From Gnetum montanum (Eukaryota > Streptophyta > Gnetopsida > Gnetales > Gnetaceae): 64,000 bases of DNA. This document shows, piece after piece, positions 44,907 through 56,250 of this stretch; the stretch's first letter is position 1; every line of letters begins with the position of its first letter. The notes under the pieces are model-generated. The model worked only from the letters and a program-made list of their open reading frames with translations, searched no databases and was not told the origin of the DNA. Location: contig MNCI01010765.1 of assembly GCA_015680685.1 (NCBI GenBank), positions 62,064 through 126,063 on the forward strand, given 5' to 3'. Made by a program: the position numbers and the translations under genes.

Positions 44907-46718
44907 TAATGATCCTACCGCAGGTTCACCTATGGTAACCTTGTTACGACTTTTCCTTCCTCTAAACAATAAGGTTCAATGAGCTTCTCACAATGTTGAC
45001 GATGGTGAAGCCATCATTGTCACCATAATCCAAACATTTCACTAGATTGTTCAATCTGTAGGAGTGATGGGTTGTGTGTATAAGGACAAGGACATAGTCA
45101 ACACAATCTAATGACTCATGCTTACTAGGAATTCCTCGCTCAAGATCGATAATTGCAAAGATCTATCCCCATCACGATGCATTTTCCCAAGATTTCCCGA
45201 TCCTCTCAAACTAGGAAAAGAAACTCACTGAATGCATCATTGTAGCACACGTGTAGCCTAGAACATCTAGGGACATCACATACCTATTATTGCCTCAAAC
45301 TTCCATGGCCTAAGCTACCATAGTCCCTCTAAGAAGTTGTTCGTAAAGGGTGTACCTCCACATAGCTAGTTAGTTGGCTAAGGTCTCATTTGTTAACAAA
45401 ATTAACTAGACAACTCACTCCACCAACTAAGAATAGCCATGCACCACCACCCATAGAATTAAGAAAGAGCTCTCAATCTATCAATCCTTACTATGTGTAG
45501 ACCTGGTAAGTTTTCCCGTGTTTAGTTAAATTAAGCCACAGGCTCCACTCTTGGTGGTGCCCTTCTATTAATTCCTTTAAGTTTTAGCCTTGCGAGCATA
45601 CTACCCTAGAACCCAAACACTCTAATTTCTCAGAAGGTGTTGACAGAGTCCTAAAAGCAACATCCACCAATCCCTGGTTAGCATTGTTTATGATTGAGAC
45701 TAGGATGGTATCTAATCATCTTCAAGCCTCCAACTTTTATTCTTGATTAATGAAAACATCCTTGGAAAATGCTTTCACACTAGTTTGTCTTTCATAAATC
45801 CAAGAATTTCACCTCTGAAAATGAAATAAAAATGCCCACAATAGTCCCTATTAATCATTACTTTGATCTTGAAGGCCAACACAATAGGATTGAAATCCTA
45901 TTGCATTATTCAATGGTAATGTATTTAGAGCATAGCTTTCTTTGAGCACTCTATTTTTTTCAAAGTAATAGCGTCAAAGGCACGACCTAGCCAATTAAGG
46001 CTAGGACCACATCCCTAATAGAAGGAATGAAGTGGTCAATGCACATCAGATCGGTAGACTAACCACCCCATCCCAAGATCCAACTACGAGATTTTTAACT
46101 AGAAAAACTTAAATATACACTATTGGAGTTGGAATTACCATGGCTGCTAGCACTAGACATTCCATCCAATGGATCCTCATTAAGGGGGTTTAAATTGTAC
46201 TCATTTCAATTACCAGACCCAATGAGCCCAGTATTGTTATTTATTGTCACTACCTCCCCATGTCAAGATTGGGTAATTTGAATGTTTGCTACCTTGCTTG
46301 GATGTGGTAGTCATTTCTTAGGCTTCCTCTCTAGAATAAAATCCTAATTCCCTATCACCCATCACAACTATGGTAGGCCTCTATCCTACCATCAAAAGTT
46401 AATAGGGAAGAAATTTGAATGAGATGTCACTAGCATAAGGGCCATGCAATCTATCCAATTACCATGATTCACCAAGCAAAAAAGCAAGCTTGCATTGGCA
46501 TTTTATCTAATAAATTCATCCCTTTCAAGAGTTGGGATTTTCTTCATGTATTAGCTCTCAAATTACCATGGTTATCCGTGTAGTAAGGTACCATCAAAGA
46601 AACTAAAATTGATTTAATGAGCCATCCACAGTTTCACCATTTGAAGTAGTTCATACATAGACATGCATGGCTTAATCTTTGAGAAAAGCATATGACTACT
46701 AGCAGGATTAACCATGTA
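44907..46718 (-). rRNA. 18S rRNA gene, decayed pseudogene copy
   Basis: Full length, 1812 bases. The minus strand starts TACATGGTTAATCCTGCTAG (canonical TACCTGGTTGATCCTGCCAG) at 46718 and ends GGTAGGATCATTA at 44907. Internal landmarks such as TGGTAATTCCAACTCCAATAG and GGATCCATTGGATGG are recognisable near 46110-46170. Changes are dominated by CG to CA/TG, for instance the CCGCGG site now CCATGG near 46140. As the small-subunit rRNA this copy would not be functional. Confidence 0.95.
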
Positions 46719-47250
46719 ATGCCATAGGCACCCATGTGGTGGGCACTATCATCCTTCCTTACTTGAAAGGCATGAACAACCCTCCACACACCGATTTTGC
46801 ACAGCATCTTTCACAGGCACTGTTCCCACAATCACACGCCCAGGAAACACGACACTGCAACAGGTGACAAACGTAGCCTTGCTCTCAACCATGGATGTGT
46901 AAGTGTTAAGGGCATCACACAAGTGCACAACTTACTACCCACACTATCAAGAATTCATGCAAATTCCCAACATTGAGGTATGCCTATGGGTTCTTACATC
47001 CTCTATTAGGATAACTAGACCTGAGAGCGCTTCCTCAAAAATGCTTCTACATGAGAACAAAGTTCCACATAGGAAGTAGTACACACTACACTAACAAAGG
47101 CCACCTTGGGGCACCCACTAAAGAATGAGCCACATGAACGTGCATGAAGGATAAGAGAACCCAAGTGCTCTTGGTTCCCCAGCACATGCACGTGAACTCA
47201 CATCTAGCACCCATGCACTACTGAGTGGTCAGATCCATGATCAAGAAAAG
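46719..47250 (-). other. External transcribed spacer next to 18S
   Basis: No gene. Largely unique sequence between the 18S 5' end and the first ETS repeats, on the transcribed side of the unit. Confidence 0.55.
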
Positions 47251-48595
47251 GAAACGTGCACTTGATGCTACCTTGTAAGGGCGTTGAGATGCTCTGCTAC
47301 CTCAACCACACCAAATCAATGAAACTATTCACATGTGTTCAACCGCTATCACATCCTGCAAAACAAGAGATGCATCCTAGCAACACAAAACCAACTGTGA
47401 ACCGATGCCAAAGGCATTGTTTGCATCACAACATAAGCCATGTGCCAATGAAATGTACATGCAATCATCATCAACATTACGAATGTGAAATGAAAATCAG
47501 CCATGGGTACCCCTTTAAAATTGCATTCTCCTCAAGCGCCAAATCATTTTTATCCTCACTATCAGCCATCAGGGTGAGGGATGCATCCCAACAATGCAAC
47601 CACTGTAAAACAATGCTCAAAACATGGTTCCAATATCATCTCAATGCAATAGGATGGAACATGTTCCATACTAAGGAACATGCAACTATCTTCACATTAT
47701 GAATGAAAAATGAAGATTGGCCATAGGGACCTCTCTTCAAAATCACATTCTCCTTGAGGGCAAGGACATTTCTATCCTCTCTTTATTCAACCATCAGGGT
47801 GAGGAATGCATCCCTGTAATGCAACCACTTTGAACCAATGCTTAGAATGTGGTTCAAATCTCATCTCAATGCAACAAGAGGGAACATGTGCCATCCCAAG
47901 GAACATGCAACTATCATCACATTATGAATGCCAAACGAAGACCAACCATAGAAAACACTTTAAAATTACATTCTTCTCAAGGGTGAGAATGTTTTGGTCC
48001 TCTCTCTATCCAACCATTAGGGTTGGGAATGCATCCCAGTAATGCAACCATTGTGAACCATCACTCAAAAAGTGGTTCGAATCTTCATCTCATCTCAACG
48101 CAACAATAGAAAACATGTGCCATCTCAGGGAACATGACACTATTTTCATATTATGAATGATAAACAAAGATCAGCCATAGGGACCTATCTTCAAAATCAC
48201 ATTCTCCTTGAGAATGAGGACATTCCCATCCTCTCTCTATCCAACCACTAGGATGAGGGATGCATCCAATCAACACAACCACTATAAAGTAATGACAATC
48301 GGTGATAAGTTAGACAAAGAATACACTCGATGATACCCTGTGGGGGCATCGAGATTCTCTTTCTACCTCAACTGCACCAAATCAATGCAACCTTTCACTC
48401 AAAATCATTAGATATCATTTTTAGAGAGGATCTTTCAATCTTGTAGAACCATCAGTAGTGGCTCCAGTCCCGCAACAATCACACCCAAGGATAAAGAAAT
48501 GGGCCTCATAGGATGAAGGCTTTCAAATACCCAAATTCATTGTTAAGAGACCACACAACCAAAAATTCCTTTGTGATTCATGCACCCAAAACAAT
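47250..48595 (-). repeat. ETS repeats proximal to 18S: ~640-bp units and a ~227-bp array
   Basis: Two anchors of the ~640-bp unit (ACCAAATCAATGAAAC at about 47310, ACCAAATCAATGCAAC at about 48378) flank about four copies of a ~227-bp unit at 47450-48290. The latter carry CATTATGAATG at about 47695, 47920 and 48150 and GGGTGAGGGATGCATCC. The open frames at 47256-47702 and 47806-48042 arise inside these repeats and I do not call them genes. Confidence 0.75.
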
Positions 48596-48597
48596 CC

Positions 48598-50870
48598 CGG
48601 GTTAGATGGCTCCGCGAGGGGGACCGGCATACGAAATTATTCTTCGCCATGGCAAAGACCCGGGGCGATACCCACATTCGTAGCATCCGTTCCCAGGCTA
48701 GGGTGGTGGTTGCTGATCTGTAGGGGATCACCAATGAGCTCTCAGACTACTGGGGGAGGATTTGGGCTAAGCACACCACCCTGCCCATCTCTGTCCGTGT
48801 GGCAAAGGTGCTTACGGCTGCGGACAATCAACGCCTTCTGGCCCCCTTCTTTGAGGCTGAATTGACCACCACCATCAACAACATGCCAGGCGGTAAAGCG
48901 CTGGGTCCGGACGGCTGGTCTCTGGAGTTCTTCAAAGCTTTTTTGGACATTGTGGGCCCCAATCTCCTGGATGCTTTCAACGTCATGCTGGCCAGACGGC
49001 AAGTACGGCATGAAATCAATTGCTCGCGCATCATCTGCATCCTCAAGCAGCTGAATGCACACCACCCAGAGCACTTTCGCCTGATTGGTGTGTGTAATGT
49101 CCTCATCCACATCTTCTCCAAACTCCTGGTCAATCGCCTGGGCCCCCTCCTGCCTAAGTTGGTTGGCCACAATCAGGCGGGCTTCATCCAGGGTAGGACC
49201 CTCCAGGACTAGGTCCTTCTTATGCAGGAGATCCTTCACTCCCTCCGCGCCACAGGGTTCCCAGGACTTTGTCTCAAGCTTGACATCGTGAAGGCTTATG
49301 ACACACTTAGCTAGGAGGCCCATCGTGACATCATGCATAGGAAATGTTTTGACCCTAGATTTATCCAGCTGTGTGTGCATCTCCAGTCCTCTGCCGGGTT
49401 CTCTTTTGACGTGGGGGGACGGCTCTGGGGCTTCTCCTCCCCTGGTCGAGGTCTGAGGCAGGGAAACCCCCTGTCTCCTTTGCTTTTCATCATCGCCATG
49501 GACCTCATGTAATCCTACTACAGTGCCTCGGGGGTGGAGGGCCTTGACATTGCGGGGGTGGCTTGCCGCGTTGAGCACTACGTTGACGATACCATTCTTC
49601 TTAGCCGGGCGGTGGTCCCGCAAGCCCGGTGTATCAACCTGGCTCTGTCCAGATTGGCCGCCGAGTTAGGCTTAGAAATCAACCACACCAAGTTGGTGGC
49701 ACACTTCATTAATGTGGACCTACAGGTGCAGCATCGGGTTACACAAGTTCTGAACGTGCAACCTGGGAAGAACACCGATACCTACTTGGGTATCCCGCTG
49801 TTCCAGTGGGGGCGGAACAATTCTTGGACCCCCCTCCTGGCCAAGCTTGAGCACTGCATCAATCACTGGGTGAACCATTTTCTTACGTGCGAAGGCCCCT
49901 CCTCATGGCCACTAGGATCCTTGTGGCCACCACGTGCTTTGTGGCGACGGTCACCATGCCCCCCACGGCCATCATCCACCAGATCAATGCCTGGATCCGT
50001 TGTTTCCTGTGGCGGGGGGGCAAAGGGGGGAGCAAACTCCATCTTGTCAATTGGCATCGTGCAGCCCATCCTCGTACGGTGGGGGGCCTGGGGGTCACGA
50101 AGTTCGAGGATGAGTGTGCGATGGGGCAGCAGCGGCTAGTCTGTCAGCTCACTCATGCTCGGGGGGAGTGCAGTCAGTGGGGCCGTATCTTTCACCAGAA
50201 ATACACGCTCTGGATGTCTGGTTCGCATGTTTCGAGGCCTTGGATGACTCTCTGCTAGCACGTGCAGCAGATGTTCAATCTGAACTGGATCCACCTCGAG
50301 CCACGTGCCCTTTTGACCCATAAATACCCCCTGAGGATGGTTGGATGGCGTTTTGGCGCGGGTGGCTCCCTGAGAAAGTAAAAATCTTTCTCTGGCTGCT
50401 CAAATCCGCCACGCTCCCCGTACGTGTGTTCTTGTAGTAGCATAGCATCATGGAGGACCCCACGTGTCCGTGTTGTGGCCACGACCCCGAGACCCTCAAC
50501 CACTTCATCTATGACTGCCCCTGCATGCGCACCACTTGGCATGCATGCAGAAGACCCCCCCCCTATGGCAATTTGACGGCGATTCCTGGTCGGCACTATT
50601 ACTTTGGTATGCCTGGAAGGCGTGGAATTGCACAGTTTTTACACAGGAGGCTACCCCCCCCAGCAACTTATCCAGCAGACCTGCCGGTTGTGGCGTGAGA
50701 TTGTGGCAGCTATGGAGCAAACGCCGACGTACGAGCCTGACTGCGCAGACTTCCAGGCGGATGAGGAGCTGTGGTGGATGGTTTGCCAATGCGGATGGGA
50801 CACCCTGCTGCAATGGTTGGTCAGGGACCCTAACCTGCCTGACAACTCTTTCTTTACCAACTGGCGCGGC
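48598..50870 (+). pseudogene. LINE ORF2: reverse transcriptase and zinc-binding C-terminus
   Basis: One frame from 48598 to about 49890 gives the reverse transcriptase of plant non-LTR elements. PGGKALGPDGW at about 48886 and HFRLIGVCNVLIHIFSKLL lead to HNQAGFIQGR at about 49168, then LDIVKAYDTLS at about 49282, GLRQGNPLSPLLF at about 49450 and the catalytic box YVDD at about 49577. Stops occur at 49210, about 49312 and about 49510. After a shift near 49890 another frame carries FLWRGGKGGSKLHLVNWHRA and GGLGV; later frames give WLPEKVKIFLWLL and the zinc box CPCCGHDPETLNHFIYDCP (about 50467-50520). The final part resembles the usual LINE end, with WYAWKAWNCTVF. It is inactive because of the shifts and truncation. 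Confidence 0.8.
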
Positions 50871-50879
50871 GATCAGACC

Positions 50880-51816
50880 TTCTTTCGAGGCTGAGTAATT
50901 CGCCTGACAGAGGCTGCTCTGGCCAACTACCTAGGGATCCCTGCCACTAGGGACATCATCCTGCCAACCTCCCGTGGCCTCCATAACTCTATGACCATTT
51001 TCGAGGGGTTTTCCCTGAGAACACAGAGCCTTCAGGTCCCTCGAATGTCCCTTCCGCGCCTCTGGGCTCATGCCGCCGTCTTGGTCGAATGCTTCTTTGT
51101 GCAGTCGGGAAATGTGTCCAAACTACAGGGTCTACATTTCACCTTCCTATGGTGCTTGAAGGAGGGCACCCAGGTAAACCTGCCGCGTTTCTTCCTCAAG
51201 GCCCTCCACCTTTAGCGGTAGGGTTGCTGTTCGGGGCTTATTTTGGCCCTGTGGAGGGGGGTCAGGGGGCAGGGGGAGCCGGGCCCATCCTCTGCCCCCA
51301 CTAGGAGCCGTTTCGCTGACCCCCCTACTTCCCCCCTTCCTCCACTCAATGACGGAGGGCTGCTCTCCACCTTTCCTGGGGCCGCCACTCCCACCACAAC
51401 CCTGCCCTCCCGCCCGACCCCCCAGCGCCCCCCTGCATTGGGAGGCACAACTTCAACAGGTAGTTGCTGCGGCTCGGGAGGCTGAGCAATGGTTCTCATA
51501 GAGTCGGTGGACTGAGGCCTTGGCCAAGTGGCATGTCGACCACGATGCCCAGCTTCAGGAACAAGCACAACAGTTGAACAGGCAGCATACGCTCGCAATG
51601 GAGACCTTGCAAGCCCAGCTCATGGATGAGCTCCGGGACTGGATTAGGGAGGAACTGTGTTAGGAGGAGGTGGACCGGCAGGCCCAGGAGGTGGAGGCCC
51701 TGGAGGAGCAGGAACGCCTGCAGGAGGAAGAGGTGCAACGGCAACGGCAACTTGACCGAGCGCATCAACACAGCGCCCGCCAGTGGCTCAGGGGGAGGGG
51801 GGCGCTGCCCGTATAG
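50880..51816 (+). pseudogene. Unrecognised coding remnants 3' of the LINE ORF2, ending in a coiled coil
   Basis: Two segments. At 50893-51215 the frame that carried the LINE C-terminus continues past a stop with a conserved-looking stretch (SMTIFEGFSLRTQSL, RLWAHAAVLVECFFVQSG, LHFTFLWCLKEG). At about 51430-51816 another frame encodes a strongly charged helix (EALAKWHVDHDAQLQEQAQQ, then QEVEALEEQERLQEEEVQR) with two internal stops, ending TAG at 51814. I do not recognise either one. They may belong to the LINE or be a second coding unit carried with it. The GC-rich composition matches the LINE, not its surroundings. Confidence 0.4.
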
Positions 51817-51870
51817 CATCCTTGGAATTAGCTGTGAGAGCTCCTGGGGGGAGCTTAGACGGCACATCCG

Positions 51871-52105
51871 NNNNNNNNNNNNNNNNNNNNNNNNNNNNNN
51901 NNNNNNNNNNNNNNNNNNNNNNNNNNNNNNNNNNNNNNNNNNNNNNNNNNNNNNNNNNNNNNNNNNNNNNNNNNNNNNNNNNNNNNNNNNNNNNNNNNNN
52001 NNNNNNNNNNNNNNNNNNNNNNNNNNNNNNNNNNNNNNNNNNNNNNNNNNNNNNNNNNNNNNNNNNNNNNNNNNNNNNNNNNNNNNNNNNNNNNNNNNNN
52101 NNNNN
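51871..52105. other. Assembly gap (235 N)
   Basis: Run of N inside the LINE. Any translation across it is meaningless. A single N also stands at 63454. Confidence 1.
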
Positions 52106-52237
52106 GGTTTTTTCTCTTGATCTTTTGTGGGTTTCCGGGCCCCCCCCTTCGGGGTGGGCTGCCCCCACTTGTACTTGTATACTTGTGTACCATTCTTTTA
52201 GTAATACATTCCCAAACATTCTCTCAAAAAAAACAAT

Positions 52238-55200
52238 ATATCTTTGAGGAATGAGCCCCAAACATTTTTTCAACTTCTCCTGACCCTTGAAGAAGTTACC
52301 ACTAAGGATGAGCATGCGCTGAAACTTGAAAATTACTCTAAGGGAAGGCACAAAGTAAGTCCTTGAATCAAAGAAAGGTTATTTTTGAGATGGTACGATT
52401 AAGAAATGGTCAACCAAATATTGGAACCCATAATCTGCAATGAATAGTGAGGCACTTGCAAGTGCATGGAGAATGAGAGAGACTACATCCTCTTCGTTCC
52501 TTGGCTCATGCAAGTGAACTCACCACTACCACCCATGTGATACTAAGCAATCGAGTCGATGATAAGGGAGAGAAAACATGCACCAGATGCTACCCCATGG
52601 AGGCATCGAGATGTTCTGCTACCTCAACTACACCAAATCAATGCAACCATTCACATGAAGTCAACTGATATAATTTTCAGAGGGGATCTTTCAATCCCAT
52701 AGAGCCATCAATGATGGATTCGATCTCGCAACATCCACAACAATCATACCCATGCATAAAAAAATAAGCCTCTCACGATGCAGGCTTCCAAATAGCTGAA
52801 TTCATTGTTAAGTGACCACACAACTAAAAACTCCTTCGTGAAACCTAGAGACAGAGCGTCAAACATCTGTTCAACTGCTCCTAACCTTTGGAGAACTTAC
52901 TGCCATGTTTGAGCATGTGCTCAAACTTGACAAGCTACTCCAACATATAACATAAGATTGTTTTCGATATGGTATGACCATAAAATGATCACCTGCATAT
53001 CAAAACCCATGATCTGCACTCAACAGCGAGGCACCAACAAGTGCATGAAGAACAACAGAGCATACATCCTTTTCATTCCTATGCACATACAAGTGAACTC
53101 ACAACTACCACCCATGCACTACTAAATGATCAAATGATGATGATGCAGAGAGAGCATGCACCTAATGATATCTCGTGGGAGTTTTGAGATGCTTTGCTAC
53201 CTTACCCACACCAAATCAATGCAACCATTCAAACAAAATCATATGATATCATTTTCAAATTGGATCTCTCAATCCCATAGAGCCATCAATGATGGCTCAA
53301 ATATCACATCCTAAACAATCACACCGAAGGATAAAGAAACAATCTTCATAGGATGCAGGCTTCTAGATACTCATATTCGACATTAAGTGGCCACACAACT
53401 GAAAAATCCTTCGTGAAACCCAGGGACAAGAGTTTCGCACAATCAAAACAACATATTTTCAAGGCATGAGCCTGAAACATTCGTCTAACTGCTCCTAACC
53501 CTTGGAGAACTTACTACCAAGGTTGAGCATGTGCTCAAACTCAACAAGTTACTCCAAGGGAAGGCATAACATAATTCTTTGAATCCCATGAAAGCTTATT
53601 TTTTAGATGGAACATCCACAAAACAATCACCCAAACATTAGAACCCATGATCCACAATGAAAGCAAGATACCCATAAGCACATGGAGAATAAGAGAGACT
53701 ACATCCTCTTCATTCCTTAGCTCATGGAAGTGAACTCACCACTACCGCCCATGTGCTACTAAGTAATTGAATTAGTGATAAGGTAGAGAGAGCATGCACC
53801 TGATGCTACCTCATGGGGGTGTTGAGATGCTCTTCTACCTCAACCACACCAAATCAATGCAACCATTCACACTAAATTATATGATATCATTTTCAAAGAG
53901 GATCTTTCAATCCTGTAGAACCATCAATGGTGGATCCAATCTCAAAACATCCATAATAATCACACCCAGGGATAAAGAAATAGGCCTCATAGGATGTAGG
54001 CTTATACATACTTGAATTCAGTGTTAAATAACTATACAACCAAAAACTCCATTGTGAAATGCAAAGATAGAGTGTCATGTAGTCAAACCAAGGGATTTTT
54101 AAGACATGTGACTCAAACATCCATCCAACTGCTCCTAACACTTGGAGAACTTGCTACCAAGGATGAACATGCTCTCAAACTTGACAATTTACACGAAAGG
54201 AAGGCACAACGTAAGTCTTTGAATACACGAAAGCTTATTTTTGAGATGGTATGACCATAAAATGATTACCCAAATATCACAACCCAAGATCAACAAAGAA
54301 TAGTAAGGCACTTGTAAGTGCATGGAGGATAAGAGAGACTACATCCTCTTCATTCCTTGGCTCATGCAAGTGAACTTACCACTACCACCCATGTGCTACT
54401 AATTGATGAAATCAATGATAAGGCAGAGAGAGCATGCACCTGACACTACCCTGTGGTGGCATCAAGATGCTCTACTATCTCAACTATACCAAATCAATGA
54501 AACCATTTGCACAAAATTAACTGATGTTGTTTTCATAGAGGATGTTTCAATGCTATAGTGCCACCAATAGTGGCTCCAATCTTGCAACATCTGGAATAAT
54601 CACACCCAAGGATAAGAAAATAGGGCTCATAGGATGTAAGCTTCCAGATACCCAAATTTAGTGTTAAGTGATCGCATAGCCAAAAACTCCTTTGTGAAAC
54701 CTAGAGACAGAGTGTCAAGTAGCCAAAATAATGAATTTTTGAGACATGAGCCTGAAACATCCGTCCAACTAATCCTAACCCTTGGAGAACTTACTATTGA
54801 GCATTAGCATGCTCTCAAACTTGACAAGTTACTCCAAAGAAAGGCACAACGTAACTCTTTGAATCCATGAAAGCTTATTTTCAAGATGGTACAACCACGA
54901 AATGGTCACCCAAATAATAGAATACATGATTTGAAATGAATAAAGAGGCACCTACAAGTGCATGGAGAATAAGAGAGATAACATCCTCTTCATTTCTTGA
55001 CTTGTGCAAGTGAACTTGCCACTAATACCCATGCACTACTAAGCAATCAAATCAGTGATAAGGTAGAGAGAGTGTGCACCTGATGCTACCCCATAGGGGC
55101 ATTAAAATACTTTGCTACCTTAACCACACCAAATCAATGCAACTGTTCAAAAGAAATCAATTGATATCATTTTCAGAGGGGAAATTTTAATCCCATAGTG

Positions 55201-55860
55201 CTATCAATCTTGCAACATCTGCAACAATCACACCCAAGGATAAAGAAATAGGCCTCATAGGATCTAAGCTTCCAGATACTTGAATTCGATGTTAAGTGAT
55301 CACACAACCAAAAACTCCTTCATGAAACCTAAAGACAGAGTTTCACATGACCAAAACAATAGATTTTCAAGACATGAACCTAAAACATTTGTCTGACTAC
55401 TCCCAACCCTTAGAGAACTTACTACCCAGGCTGAGCATGTGCTCAAACTTGATAAGTTACTCTAAGGAAAGGCATAACGTAAGTCTTTGAATCCATGAAA
55501 GCTTATTTTCGAGATGGTACGACCATGAAATGGATAGTAGAATATTAGAACCCACAATTCGCAATGAATAGTGAGGCACCCACAAGTGCATAGAGAATAA
55601 CAGAGTGTACACCCTCTTCATTCCTTAGCATGTCCAAGTGAACTTGCAACTATACTATCCATGTGTGCTACTGAGCGATCGAATCGGTGATAAGGTAGAG
55701 AGAGAATGCACCTAATGCTACCCCCTGGGGGGCATCGAGATGCTCTGCTACCTCAACTACACCAAATTAACACAACTATTCTCACGAAATCATTCGATAT
55801 CATTTTTTGAAAGGATCTTTCAATCCTGTAGAGCCATCAGTATTGACACCCCATCTACTC
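52238..55860 (-). repeat. ETS repeats, distal part: six ~640-bp units
   Basis: The anchor ACCAAATCAATGCAACC or a variant is found at about 52635, 53205, 53848, 54490, 55125 and 55763, a spacing of 575 to 640. Each unit also holds GTGATAAGGTAGAGAG, GCATCGAGATGCTCTGCTAC and CTTGGAGAACTTACTACC. With the two anchors at 47310 and 48378 the spacer has eight units. No genes; the short frames at 53794-54254 are repeat translations. Confidence 0.85.
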
Positions 55861-56181
55861 AATGCATCCATCTCACAAATGGGCTCCTAAAACATCTAAG
55901 AGAATTTTTATGACAAACACAATGCAAGATAGCCAAACCTGGTTCTTTGGGATACTAGGATTCATGGGCAACTAACTCCATGGAACATGCCCGCAATGCT
56001 ACAAGCCTTTTATATTAAATTGTAAATGAGGATAGCACCTTCTCCAGGGTTATCCTTCCTTGCAACAAGGCTCATGAGTCATGGACATGAACAACAAGGC
56101 CATGATATCATGGGTAAGGTAAGGCATCCCTAGGAGAGAAACCCACATATCACTCTATCACTATGACTAGTCGTCAACTCT
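55861..56181 (-). other. Start of the external transcribed spacer
   Basis: Unique sequence directly downstream of the putative Pol I start. It does not match what follows the spacer promoters, as expected if only the promoter was copied. Confidence 0.5.
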
Positions 56182-56250
56182 ACCTTCCCCTATATGTGTT
56201 GATTGAGCCACTTTCAGCCATACCATCCTGTATCCTTATAAATTTGATCA
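56182..56250 (-). promoter_or_regulatory. Putative RNA polymerase I gene promoter of the rDNA unit
   Basis: On the minus strand ACACATATAGGGGAAGG at about 56199-56184 fits the plant rDNA start core TATATA-x-GGGG. The upstream block (ATCAAATTTATAAGGATA, GGATGGTATGGCTGAAA, GGCTCAATCAAC) is shared with five copies in the 29-bp repeat block at 36856-39835. Similarity ends a few bases after the GGGG. The position is between the 15-bp spacer repeats and the ETS repeats, on the same strand as 18S. Assignment is by motif and position only. Confidence 0.6.

Larger units (their letters stand above)
48596..52229 (+). mobile_element. LINE (non-LTR) retrotransposon, 5'-truncated, inserted in the ETS repeats
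   Basis: A GC-rich block with sharp edges inside AT-rich repeats. The ETS repeat text stops at 48595 and resumes at about 52230. The word AAAACAAT occurs at both edges (48588-48595 and 52230-52237), a likely 8-bp target duplication fused with a short A-run. It starts in the middle of the ORF2 protein (RVRWLREGDRHTKLFF), so the 5' end is missing. It carries reverse transcriptase, a zf-RVT-like zinc box and downstream coding remnants. Decay is light: few stops, many CG kept, so it is younger than the rDNA it entered. An assembly gap lies at 51871-52105. Confidence 0.85.

Noticed and set aside
44315-44969. Open frames inside and beside 18S/ITS1
   Set aside because: They overlap rRNA and ITS sequence and show no protein-like conservation.
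48742-49623. Minus-strand frame of 293 codons
   Set aside because: Shadow of the LINE reverse transcriptase on the opposite strand; the plus strand has the real motifs (GLRQGNPLSPLLF, YVDD).
51788-52351. Frames spanning the N run
   Set aside because: They are open only because the gap has no stop codons.
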